This document shows positions 9,654 to 17,395 of a DNA stretch of 64,000 nucleotides, piece after piece. The stretch comes from Geminicoccus harenae. GTDB lineage: Bacteria; Pseudomonadota; Alphaproteobacteria; Geminicoccales; Geminicoccaceae. The notes under the pieces were generated by a model, which saw only the letters and a list, made by a program, of their open reading frames with translations, had not been told where the DNA came from and ran no database searches. The DNA lies in the NCBI RefSeq assembly GCF_019800005.1, contig NZ_JABGCL010000010.1:143728-207727 (forward strand). Reading direction: 5' to 3'. A program made the position numbers and the translations under genes. The first letter of the stretch is position 1, and each line of letters starts with the position of its first letter.

Positions 9654-10480
9654 GGCGGCGGATCCTGCCCCGCCAGCTCGCGCAACGCCGCTTCCGCCAG
9701 GCGGCCATGGGCGTAGGTGGTGGGATGGACCTGGTCCCAGAACAGGTGCCCCTCGCAGCGGGTCGAGCCGCCGCAGGGTGTCGTGATGTCGGTGAAGCCG
9801 AAGGCGGCCGGGTCGGCGCGCACCCGCTCGGCCATGGCGAAGACGTCCAGGCGGTAGAGCCGGAGTTCGCCCGGTGCTGTGGCCGCGAGCTCGCGCAGCA
9901 CTGCATCAGCCTGCGCATTGAACACCGCCGTCAGCCGCCGCGCCTGCCCGGCGGCTTCTGCCCCGTAGCCCCTGACCGCCGGGGTGATGCCGACATCCGG
10001 CAGGTTCGGGACCAGGAGGTCGGTCGCACCGGCCGCCACGAGATCGGTGAGGATGGTCCGCAAGGCGGCAATGGCGGCATCGACCTGCGCCGGGCCGGCC
10101 CCGCTCAGCGCGGCGAGCAGGTCGTTGCCGCCGCCATAGACGACATGGAGGGTCCGGCCGGTGGATCCGCGCAGGTCGAGGAACCGGTCGACCTGGGCCC
10201 GCAGGCCATAGGGGCCGGCAGCCGGATCGAGCCGGGCGCCGCCCACCGCGAAGTTCGAGCCGCCTGCCTGTGCCGCGCGCAGGTTCACGCCCAGCCGGTC
10301 GGCCAGCATCTCGACCCAGACCGGCCCGTTCGAGAACCGCCCGGCATTGCCGGTGTCGGACAGGCTGTCGCCGAACACCACCATTCGGTCGAAGGCCGGT
10401 GGCGAGGCGGCGATGGCCGCTGTTGCCGACATGACGATCGCCATCATTCCTCCCGCCAGGAAGCCGCGCAGGATCCGCAT
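9650..10480 (-). CDS. Secreted SGNH/GDSL hydrolase
   Basis: This is an esterase or lipase of the GDSL/SGNH superfamily, exported by a signal peptide (MRILRGFLAGGMMAIVMSATAAIAA). It has 276 residues. Block I is VVFGDSLSDTGNAGRFSNGP, with the catalytic serine in GDSLSD. The glycine and asparagine of blocks II and III lie in GGSNFAVGGAR and VVYGGGNDLL, and block V is FWDQVHPTTYAHGRLAE, with catalytic Asp and His. The start at 10480 gives a clean signal sequence; an ATG at 10534 would add a polar leader. It is the first gene of a two-gene unit with the decarboxylase-like gene and is divergent from the methyltransferase gene. The substrate is unknown. Confidence 0.9.
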   Translation of the reverse strand: MRILRGFLAGGMMAIVMSATAAIAASPPAFDRMVVFGDSLSDTGNAGRFSNGPVWVEMLADRLGVNLRAAQAGGSNFAVGGARLDPAAGPYGLRAQVDRFLDLRGSTGRTLHVVYGGGNDLLAALSGAGPAQVDAAIAALRTILTDLVAAGATDLLVPNLPDVGITPAVRGYGAEAAGQARRLTAVFNAQADAVLRELAATAPGELRLYRLDVFAMAERVRADPAAFGFTDITTPCGGSTRCEGHLFWDQVHPTTYAHGRLAEAALRELAGQDPPP

Positions 10481-10569
10481 GGGCACACTATCTCCGAGAG
10501 CGGCCGCCTGGGCCTCGACAAGCCATCGGCTCATATGGTTCGTCGGGGTGATGGCGGCGAGCGGGCTGC

Positions 10570-11481
10570 ATGCTGAAGTTGCTGCGGCACATGAGCGGAG
10601 ACACGTTTGAGGGACCAGCGGTGACGGTGCCGACGCTCGGCCAGCTCCTCCTGGGTACGGAGGGGCTGGCGCTCCTGCGGCTGGCGTTCTCGGGCGACGC
10701 CGCCGCGCGCGAGGCCCGGGTCGCCGAGATCCGCAGCCTGGTCGAGCGCCACGGGGAGCCGGATCTGGCCGCACCCCTGGCAGCGCCGGAATATGACCTC
10801 GACCAGGGCTATGGCCTCTGGTCGCAGACCTACGACCAGCCCCTGCGCCTCTTCCCGGTCGAGGAGCCGATCGTCCACCGCCTGCTGGCGGCCCTGCCGG
10901 TGGGGCGGGTCCTGGATGCCGCCTGCGGTACCGGCCGCCATGCCGCTTGGCTGGCGGCGCAGGGCCATCAGGTGGTGGGCGTGGACGGTTCGGCCGCGAT
11001 GCTGGCCAGGGCGGCGGCGAAGCTGCCGGGCAGTCGCTTCGTGCAGGGCGACCTCGCCGCCCTGCCGTTGCCCGATGCGTCGGTCGACGCGGCCTTGTGC
11101 GCCCTGGCTCTCGTGCATGTGGCCGACCTCCGGCCGGCACTGCGGGAACTCGCCCGGGTGGTGCAGCCTGGCGGGCAAATCGTGATCAGCGACGTCCACC
11201 CGGTCCTGGTCCAGCTCGGCTGGCAGGCCCAGTTCCGTACGGCCGAGGGCGGGGCCGGCTTCATGCGCCTGAACCGGCACTTCGCGGCGGACTATGCCGC
11301 GGCGGCGCTGGACGCCGGCCTCCGGCTTGGTGGCCTTTACGAATCGCCGCTCACGCCCGAATCTGCCATGACCGTCGCCCGCGAGCCGTTGCCGGACGCC
11401 AATGCGGCTGCCTGGGTGGGGCTGCCGGGCGTGATCGTCTGGCACTTCACCAAACCCGGCCAGGCGTCGGCCCAGTCTTAA
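10570..11481 (+). CDS. Class I SAM-dependent methyltransferase
   Basis: This cytoplasmic methyltransferase has 303 residues. Motif I is VLDAACGTGRHAAWLAAQGHQVVGVDGS near residues 113-140, followed by GDLAALPLPDASVDAALCALALVHV (motifs II-III) and the post-motif VVQPGGQIVISDVHP, which is typical of UbiE/Methyltransf_11 enzymes. The annotated ATG has no strong ribosome site. A GTG at 10621 with GAGGGA seven bases upstream may be the true start and would remove 17 poorly conserved residues. A TTG-started TIGR04076-like gene follows 21 bases later, then an aldo/keto reductase, so a three-gene operon is likely. The acceptor is unknown. Confidence 0.9.
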   Translation: MLKLLRHMSGDTFEGPAVTVPTLGQLLLGTEGLALLRLAFSGDAAAREARVAEIRSLVERHGEPDLAAPLAAPEYDLDQGYGLWSQTYDQPLRLFPVEEPIVHRLLAALPVGRVLDAACGTGRHAAWLAAQGHQVVGVDGSAAMLARAAAKLPGSRFVQGDLAALPLPDASVDAALCALALVHVADLRPALRELARVVQPGGQIVISDVHPVLVQLGWQAQFRTAEGGAGFMRLNRHFAADYAAAALDAGLRLGGLYESPLTPESAMTVAREPLPDANAAAWVGLPGVIVWHFTKPGQASAQS

Positions 11482-11502
11482 GCCCAGCAGCGGAATCGCG
11501 AT

Positions 11503-11850
11503 TTGCCCGACGACGTCTTCGAACTCTTCGACCTCGAGATCGAGGTGATCGGCTCGGACCAGCCGATGGTCTGCAACCACAAGGTCGGCGACCGGCTGTT
11601 CCTGTCCGGCGAGAACCTGTCGATGCCGCCGGGGCAGAGCTTCCCGATCTACCCGCTGGCGGCCCTGCTGCCGCTCCTGCCGGCCAAGCAGCGCGACACC
11701 CACGCGAACGACTGGATGACCAGCGACGCCGTCATCGCCTGCCCGGACCCGCATTGCGGCGGCCGCTTCCTGATCCGTCGCACCGGACGCACGGCCTTTC
11801 GCCATGGCGAGACGACCCGGGTGCCGCTGCGTGCGGAGGTGCCGCGATGA
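11503..11850 (+). CDS. TIGR04076-like small protein
   Basis: This small cytoplasmic protein (115 residues) resembles the TIGR04076 family, which has no assigned function. Visible features are CNHKVGDRLFLSGENL, GQSFPIYPLAALLPLLPAKQR and a final zinc-ribbon-like CPDPHCGGRF. With CNH earlier, this offers three cysteines and several histidines. The start is a TTG at 11503. Its stop overlaps the ATG of the following aldo/keto reductase (ATGA), a strong sign of joint function with that enzyme. Confidence 0.78.
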   Translation: MPDDVFELFDLEIEVIGSDQPMVCNHKVGDRLFLSGENLSMPPGQSFPIYPLAALLPLLPAKQRDTHANDWMTSDAVIACPDPHCGGRFLIRRTGRTAFRHGETTRVPLRAEVPR

Positions 11851-12887
11851 GTGTCGAGACCTTCGAGCTGGTGCCGGGCTATCTCGTGTCCCGGATGCTG
11901 CGGGGTGCGTGGCAGCTCGCCGGCGGTCACGGGCCGGTCGACCAGGACCGTGCCGTGGCGGAGATGGCGGCCTTCGTCGATGCCGGCATCACCACCTTCG
12001 ACTGCGCCGACATCTATACCGGTGCCGAGGAGCTGATCGGCCGGTTCCGTGCCAGCGCCTCCAGTGAGCAGCGCGCCCGGCTCAAGGTCCACACCAAGTT
12101 CGTGCCCGACCTGGGCCAGCTCCACCAGGTCGACCGCGCCTATGTCACGCGCGTCATCGACCGCTCGCTCGCCCGGCTTCGGACCGAGCGGCTGGACCTC
12201 GTCCAGTTCCACTGGTGGGACTATGCCGTGCCGGGCTGGCAGGAGGCGGCCGGCCATCTGGTCGACCTGCAGCAGGCTGGCAAGATCCATCTCCTGGGCG
12301 GCACCAATTTCGATACGAGGCACAGCCGGGCACTGATCTCGGCCGGCTACCCGCTGGTCTCGATGCAGAGCCAGTATTCCCTGCTCGACGCGCGGCCAGA
12401 GCAGGGCCTGGTACCGCTCTGCGCCGAGCACGGCACCAAGCTGTTCTGCTACGGGACTCTGGCCGGCGGCTTTTTGGCGGAGCGCTGGCTGGGCCGGCCG
12501 GAGCCGGACCGGCTGGAGAACCGCTCGCTGGTCAAGTACAAGCTGATCATCGACGACATCGGCGGCTGGGACCTGTTCCAGGCCCTGCTCGCCTGCCTGA
12601 AGCGGGTCGCCGACAAGCATGGCGTGGGCATCGGCAATGTCGCCACCCGCTGGGTGCTGGACCGCCCGCAGGTGGCCGGCGTGATCGTGGGTGCGCGCTA
12701 TGCCGACCACCTGCCCGCCAACCTCGCCACGTTCGGCTTCGCGCTGGACGAGGCGGACCGGGGTGCGATCGACGCGGTCCTGGCGCAGCGCCGCCCGCTG
12801 GAAGGCGACTGCTTCGACCTGGAGCGCGACCGGACCGGGCGGCACGGCCGGATCATGAAATACGACCTGGGCGATGCGCCGGCCTGA
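11847..12887 (+). CDS. Aldo/keto reductase
   Basis: This is an NAD(P)-dependent (beta/alpha)8 oxidoreductase of 346 residues. The catalytic tetrad can be placed: Asp52 and Tyr57 in FDCADIYTG, Lys84 in VHTKFVP and His122 in LVQFHWWDY. The C-terminal half carries YGTLAGGFLAERWLGRPEPD and the cofactor-binding VIVGARYADHL. It is coupled by ATGA to the TIGR04076-like gene. It is a paralogue of the N-terminal part of the RidA fusion at 15030: both share FHWW, YGTLAGGFL and SERWLGRPEP-like segments. The carbonyl substrate is unknown. Confidence 0.92.
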   Translation: MSVETFELVPGYLVSRMLRGAWQLAGGHGPVDQDRAVAEMAAFVDAGITTFDCADIYTGAEELIGRFRASASSEQRARLKVHTKFVPDLGQLHQVDRAYVTRVIDRSLARLRTERLDLVQFHWWDYAVPGWQEAAGHLVDLQQAGKIHLLGGTNFDTRHSRALISAGYPLVSMQSQYSLLDARPEQGLVPLCAEHGTKLFCYGTLAGGFLAERWLGRPEPDRLENRSLVKYKLIIDDIGGWDLFQALLACLKRVADKHGVGIGNVATRWVLDRPQVAGVIVGARYADHLPANLATFGFALDEADRGAIDAVLAQRRPLEGDCFDLERDRTGRHGRIMKYDLGDAPA

Positions 12888-12998
12888 CCGGCGGTTCCTG
12901 TGCCGACGCTTGACGGCCGGTGCCTGGCCAGCCTCCATTCCGCCTCTCGCGCCACGGGCGACCAGCTCGCCCATGGCCGTATCCGGGGGGATCATTCC

Positions 12999-14273
12999 GT
13001 GAAGCTTCGTCCAGCCGTCCTGGCGCTCGCCGCCCTGTCCGCCACCGCCCTGCAGCCCCTGGCGCCGGCCGCTGCCCAGGACTGCACGATCACGGTCGGC
13101 TCCGTCCTGTCCCTCACCGGGCCGGCCGGGCGGTTCGGCCAGGCCGCGGCCAAGTCGGTCGAGCTGGCCTTCCAGGACCTGAACGAGGCAGGCGGTGCGG
13201 CCGGCTGCAGGATCGTGGCGGACGTGCGCGATGCGCAGAGCCAGGGCACCGTCGCGGTCGACGCCGCGCGGCAACTGGTCGACCTGCAGAAGGTCCCGGT
13301 GATCATCGGCGGCGACATCTCCTCGGTCTCGATCCCGATCGTGACCGCGGTGACCGCCCCGGCCGGCGTGGTCCAGGTCTCGCCGGTCTCGACCTCGCCG
13401 ACCCTCACTACGCTGGCCAAGGAAGGCAAGACCGGCGGGATCTTCTTCCGCACCATCACCTCCGACGCGCTGCAGGGCACGGCTGCCGCCAAGTACGCCA
13501 TCGACCAGGGGCTGAAGAAGCTCGCCATCGTCCATGTGAACAATGATTTCGGCGTCAACATGGTGGCCGAGTTCCAGAAGGTGTTCGCCGGGCTGGGCGG
13601 CACGGTCACCTCGGTCACGCCCTACAACCAGAACCAGGCCTCCTATCAGCCGGAAGTCACCGCAGCGCTCGACGGCGATCCGGAGGCCCTCTACCTGGTG
13701 GCCTATCCGGGCGACGGCACCACCATCGCCCGGACCTGGATCGCCCAGGGCGGGCCGGCGAAGTTCCTGCTGAACGACGGCATGAACTCCGCCGACTTCA
13801 TCCAGGACGTCGGCCCCCAGTACCTGGACGACGCGTTCGGCACCTCGTCCGGCACCACCGCCACCCCGTCCACCGAGTATTTCTGCAAGGCCTATAACGG
13901 CTTCGCCAAGGAGTTCGACTGCCAGGCCCCCGCGGCCGACCGGGCCTATGACGCCGCGGCGATCGTGGGCCTCGCGGTGGCGATCGCCGGGAAGCCCGAC
14001 AAGGAGCTGATCAAGGCGGCGATCCCCAAGGCGGTCGATCCCGCGGGCGAGACGGTCCATGCCGGGCCGGATGGCTTCAAGAAGGCGCTGGCGCTGATCG
14101 GGGAAGGCAAGCCCATCCGCTACGAGGGCGTGACGGGGCCAGTGCAGTTCGACCAGTACGGCGACATCACCGGGCCGTTCCGCCTGTGGCGGATCCAGAA
14201 CGGCGAGGTGACCACGATCGGCGAGATGGGGGCCGAGGAGGTCGGCCGGCTCAAGGCCGAGGCGGACCAGTAG
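12999..14273 (+). CDS. Branched-chain amino acid-type ABC substrate-binding protein (orphan)
   Basis: This periplasmic binding protein of the LivJ/urea/amide-receptor type has 424 residues. GTG at 12999 follows a GGGGGG run and gives a signal peptide (KLRPAVLALAALSATALQPLAPAAAQ). The mature part has the receptor core GSVLSLTGPAGRFGQAAAKSVELAFQDLNEAGG, the hinge VIIGGDISSVSIPI, and IVHVNNDFGVNMVAEFQKVF. No livHMGF-like permease or ATPase gene is in the window, so it either serves a distant transporter or acts as a sensor. It lies between two related aldo/keto reductase genes and ends at a bidirectional hairpin. Confidence 0.9.
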   Translation: MKLRPAVLALAALSATALQPLAPAAAQDCTITVGSVLSLTGPAGRFGQAAAKSVELAFQDLNEAGGAAGCRIVADVRDAQSQGTVAVDAARQLVDLQKVPVIIGGDISSVSIPIVTAVTAPAGVVQVSPVSTSPTLTTLAKEGKTGGIFFRTITSDALQGTAAAKYAIDQGLKKLAIVHVNNDFGVNMVAEFQKVFAGLGGTVTSVTPYNQNQASYQPEVTAALDGDPEALYLVAYPGDGTTIARTWIAQGGPAKFLLNDGMNSADFIQDVGPQYLDDAFGTSSGTTATPSTEYFCKAYNGFAKEFDCQAPAADRAYDAAAIVGLAVAIAGKPDKELIKAAIPKAVDPAGETVHAGPDGFKKALALIGEGKPIRYEGVTGPVQFDQYGDITGPFRLWRIQNGEVTTIGEMGAEEVGRLKAEADQ

Positions 14274-14286
14274 GGGCCGCGCGCCA

Positions 14287-14311
14287 GGGGCCGGGGGAAG
14301 ATCCCGGCCCC
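14287..14311. terminator. Bidirectional terminator between convergent genes
   Basis: GGGGCCGGG (14287-14295) and CCCGGCCCC (14303-14311) form a perfect 9-bp stem with a 7-base loop. It lies in the 48-base gap between the stops of the binding-protein gene (+) and the Nudix gene (-), so it can serve both. No T-tract is present. Confidence 0.65.
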
Positions 14312-14321
14312 GGCATGAGCC

Positions 14322-14930
14322 TCAGAGCAGCCCGGCGATCCGGGCGTGGTAGAGGAGCATGATCGTCTTGGCGTCCGCGATCTCGCCCCGGCCGATCATC
14401 GCCAGCGCCTCGTCGAACGGCAGCTCCACCACCTCGATGTCCTCGTTCTCCTCCGCCAGCCCGCCGCCAGCACCGTCGCGCATGGCGGTGTCGATCTCGG
14501 CCATGAAGAAATGGAGGCGCTCGGACACCGAGCCCGGGCTCATATAGGGAGCGAACAGGGGCTCGACCCGCACGACCCGAAAGCCGGTCTCCTCCATGGC
14601 CTCGCGCCGGATCGCCTCGGCCGGCTCGCGCTCGTCCAGGAGGCCGGCGGGTGCTTCCAGCAGGAAGCCGTCCGGATGGCCGTTGACCAGGGCCGGCAGG
14701 CGGAACTGGCGGACCAGCACCACGGTTCGTCGCTGCCGGTCGAACAGGAGGATCACCGCCCCGTTGCCGCGGTCATAGACCTGGCGCACGACCGGCCGCC
14801 AGGTACCGTCGCGGCCGCGATAGTCGAACCGGTACTTGCGCAGGACATAGTGGTCCTGGCTCAGGATCTGGACTTCCTGGATCCGGACCCGGTCGGTAGC
14901 GACGTCGGCCAAGCGGTTTCTCCCGTCCAT
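14322..14930 (-). CDS. nudK: Nudix hydrolase, NudK-like (GDP-mannose pyrophosphatase type)
   Basis: This likely nucleoside-diphosphate-sugar hydrolase has 202 residues (E. coli NudK has 191). Segment by segment it follows NudK: ILSQDHYVLRKYRFDY, VYDRGNGAVILLFD, VVLVRQFRLP, VNGHPDGFLLEAPAGLLDE and DIEVVELPFDEALAMIGRGEI. The Nudix box G-x5-E-x7-REAMEETGF spans residues 96-118. The start at ATG 14930 was preferred because NudK homologues begin with the rVrIqeVqILS region; the frame is open to 15008. It is divergent from the aldo/keto reductase-RidA gene. Substrate specificity (GDP-mannose, ADP-ribose or similar) is by family only. Confidence 0.88.
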   Translation of the reverse strand: MDGRNRLADVATDRVRIQEVQILSQDHYVLRKYRFDYRGRDGTWRPVVRQVYDRGNGAVILLFDRQRRTVVLVRQFRLPALVNGHPDGFLLEAPAGLLDEREPAEAIRREAMEETGFRVVRVEPLFAPYMSPGSVSERLHFFMAEIDTAMRDGAGGGLAEENEDIEVVELPFDEALAMIGRGEIADAKTIMLLYHARIAGLL

Positions 14931-15029
14931 CGTTCGGCCGCAGCCCGGCCTGGCAGGAAGGATGGCCTCAACGTCCGCGCGCCAACCTGCTAACCGGGGC
15001 CGGCCCATTCCTGCCGAGGTCAGCCAGCC

Positions 15030-16520
15030 ATGCCAGCGCCGCTTCCCGCCGTCGAGAGGATCGAACTAGCTCCCGGCCTGGAGGTCGCCCGCGTGGTGAC
15101 CGGGCTGTGGCAGGTGGCCGACATCGAGCGCGTTTCCGGGACGATCGACCCGGACGAGGGGGCCCGGGCGCTGCATACCTATCTGGCCGACGGCTTCGAC
15201 AGCTTCGACATGGCCGATCACTATGGCAGCGCCGAGGTCATCGCCGGCCGCCTGCGTACCGCACTGGCCGAGGGGAGCGTGGCCGCACCGCCCGGTGCCA
15301 AGCTCGCCACCTTCACCAAATGGTGCCCCGAGCCCGGCCCGATGACGGCGGAGGTGGTACGCCGGGCGGTGGACCTGGCCTGCCGCCGCCTCGCCACCGA
15401 GCGGATCGACCTCCTGCAGTTCCACTGGTGGCTGTTCGAGCATCCGGGCTGGCTGGATGCGATGCGCGAGCTGGCGAGGCTCAAGGAGGAGGGTCGCATC
15501 CTCCATCTGGGCCTGACCAATACCGATACCGACCATCTGCGCGTCCTGGCCGCCGAAGGCATCCCCGTCGTCACCAACCAGGTCTGTGTCTCCCTGCTGG
15601 ACCGCCGGGCCACTGGCCCCATGGCCGGGTTCTGCCGAGCGCACGGCATCCGGCTGCTCGCCTATGGCACGCTCGCCGGCGGCTTTTTGTCGGAGCGCTG
15701 GCTGGGCCGGCCGGAACCGGCCGAGATCGGCGACTGGAGCAAGATGAAGTACCGGCGCTTCATCGACGCGGCCGGCGGCTGGGACGTGCTGCAGGCGATC
15801 CTGCAGGCCTGCGCCGAGGTGGCGAAGCGGCACGGGGTCTCGATCAGCAACGTCGCGACCCGCTGGGTGATGCAGCAGGAGGCGGTGGGTGCGGTGATCG
15901 TCGGTGCGAGGCTCGGCGAGAGCGAGCATCGCAACGACAACCGCCGCCTGTTCGGCTTCAGCCTGGACGAGACCGATCTCCAACGGATCGACGCCGCACT
16001 GGCCGGCAGCCGGCCGATCCCGGGCGACTGCGGCGACGAATATCGCCGCCCGCCCTTTTTGACCGCGTCCGGCGACCTGTCGCACCACCTGGACAGCCTG
16101 CCGCCGGTCTACCAAGCCGTGCCGGTGGATGGCCGGCCCGGCCGCCTGCGCATCGACAGCGGCAGCGTCTGGGAGCCGATCTGCGGCTATGCCCGCGCGG
16201 TGCGGATCGGCGACCGCATCCTGGTTTCGGGCACCACCGCCACCCATGGCAGCGGCGAGATGATCGGTCAGGGCGATCCGGCGGCGCAGACCGTCTACAT
16301 CCTGGACAAGATCGCGGCCTCGATCCGCTCGCTGGGCGGCAGCATGGCCGACGTGGTCCGCACCCGCGTCTACCTGCGCGACGCCGAGCAGTGGGAAGCG
16401 GTCTCGCGGGTGCATGGCCGCTATTTCGGCGAGATCCGTCCGGCCAACACGCTGCTGGAGGTCGGCCGGCTGGTCGGCGACTACGACGTGGAGATCGAGG
16501 CGGAGGCCGTGGTCGGCTGA
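15030..16520 (+). CDS. Aldo/keto reductase fused to a RidA-like (YjgF) domain
   Basis: This 496-residue two-domain protein has a reductase part at residues 15-335 with Asp60/Tyr65 (FDMADHYG), Lys97 (TFTKWCP) and His132 (LQFHWW). A Rid-family domain occupies residues 375-494 (RAVRIGDRILVSGTTATH ... DVVRTRVYLRD ... IRPANTLLEVGRL). The arginine that RidA enamine/imine deaminases need in the P-A-R-S motif is replaced here (PANT), so classical deaminase activity is doubtful. A linker around residues 335-370 joins the domains, and the frame is continuous with no sign of a sequencing slip. The reductase half is paralogous to the gene at 11847. The 3' end overlaps the convergent transglutaminase gene by 40 bases. 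Confidence 0.9.
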   Translation: MPAPLPAVERIELAPGLEVARVVTGLWQVADIERVSGTIDPDEGARALHTYLADGFDSFDMADHYGSAEVIAGRLRTALAEGSVAAPPGAKLATFTKWCPEPGPMTAEVVRRAVDLACRRLATERIDLLQFHWWLFEHPGWLDAMRELARLKEEGRILHLGLTNTDTDHLRVLAAEGIPVVTNQVCVSLLDRRATGPMAGFCRAHGIRLLAYGTLAGGFLSERWLGRPEPAEIGDWSKMKYRRFIDAAGGWDVLQAILQACAEVAKRHGVSISNVATRWVMQQEAVGAVIVGARLGESEHRNDNRRLFGFSLDETDLQRIDAALAGSRPIPGDCGDEYRRPPFLTASGDLSHHLDSLPPVYQAVPVDGRPGRLRIDSGSVWEPICGYARAVRIGDRILVSGTTATHGSGEMIGQGDPAAQTVYILDKIAASIRSLGGSMADVVRTRVYLRDAEQWEAVSRVHGRYFGEIRPANTLLEVGRLVGDYDVEIEAEAVVG

Positions 16521-17395
16521 CCGGGCTGCGGGGCCACGTCGACCTCGACCTCCACCGTATGGGCGCCGCCGCCGAAGATGACCCCGTTCACCGGGCTGAC
16601 ATCGGTGAAGTCGCGGCCGAACGCCACCGTCACGTGCTCCTCGCCCGGGATCACGTCGTTGGTGGGGTCGAGGTCGACCCAGCCGAACGGCGGCGCCCAG
16701 ACCTGGACCCAGGCATGGGACGCATCCGCGCCGACCAGGCGCGGCTTGCCGGGCGGTGGGCGGGTCAGGAGGTAGCCGCTGACATAGCGGGCCGGCACGC
16801 CATGGGCGCGCAGGGCCGCCAGCATCAGGTGGGCGAAGTCCTGGCAGACCCCGCGCCGCAGCGCGAAGCACTCCGCGACCGAGGTGCCGACCGCGGTGGC
16901 ACTGGAATCGTAGGCGAAGTCCCGGTTGATCCGGTGGCCGAGCTCGATCGCGGCGGCCAGCACCGGCCGCTCCGGCGCCAGCATTGGGGCCGACCAGGCA
17001 TGCAGCTCGTCCGGGCAGCGCACCGCCGGCGACTCGAAGCGGAACTGCCGCACGTCCAGCGCATCGGCCAGGTCGGGCAGGGCTTCTTGCCCGCCGAGCG
17101 AGCCCACCGGCAGGCTGCGCTCCGGGTCGAGCCCCTGCCTGGCCCAGACCTCGACCTCGCTGCGCGCCAGCACGGTGAAGCTGTCGTGCTCCTGTTCCAG
17201 CGTCACCACGCTCATGGCGTTGCCGAAGAAGTCGAGCGTGTCGCGCATCACCGTGGGAACGGGCCGGATCTCCAGATGGAAGCGGCGCACGTCCTGGCGG
17301 TAGGTCAGGCGCGGCGAGAGGTGCAGGACATGGTGGGCGATCGAGACCGGCAGGCCGTATCGGTAGATCGTGCGGTGGCTGACCTGGAGGATCAT
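16481..17395 (-). CDS. Transglutaminase-like protein (short form)
   Basis: This 304-residue protein has the bacterial transglutaminase N-terminal beta domain (residues 1-90, starting ILQVSHRTIYRY) and a papain-like core. The triad is visible: Cys184 in RRGVCQDFAHLML, His227 in ADASHAWVQVW and Asp243 in WVDLDPTND. Proteins of this kind are predicted peptidases or peptide cross-linking enzymes and have no signal peptide here. The ATG overlaps the stop of the ATP-grasp/alpha-E gene (ATGA). This pairing of ATP-grasp, alpha-E and transglutaminase genes is conserved in many bacteria, but its product is unknown. Confidence 0.92.
   Translation of the reverse strand: MILQVSHRTIYRYGLPVSIAHHVLHLSPRLTYRQDVRRFHLEIRPVPTVMRDTLDFFGNAMSVVTLEQEHDSFTVLARSEVEVWARQGLDPERSLPVGSLGGQEALPDLADALDVRQFRFESPAVRCPDELHAWSAPMLAPERPVLAAAIELGHRINRDFAYDSSATAVGTSVAECFALRRGVCQDFAHLMLAALRAHGVPARYVSGYLLTRPPPGKPRLVGADASHAWVQVWAPPFGWVDLDPTNDVIPGEEHVTVAFGRDFTDVSPVNGVIFGGGAHTVEVEVDVAPQPGQPTTASASISTS

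Noticed and set aside
11649..14060. Minus-strand open frame of about 800 codons
   Set aside because: It is antisense to the aldo/keto reductase and binding-protein genes, with shadow-type composition and no recognised motif.
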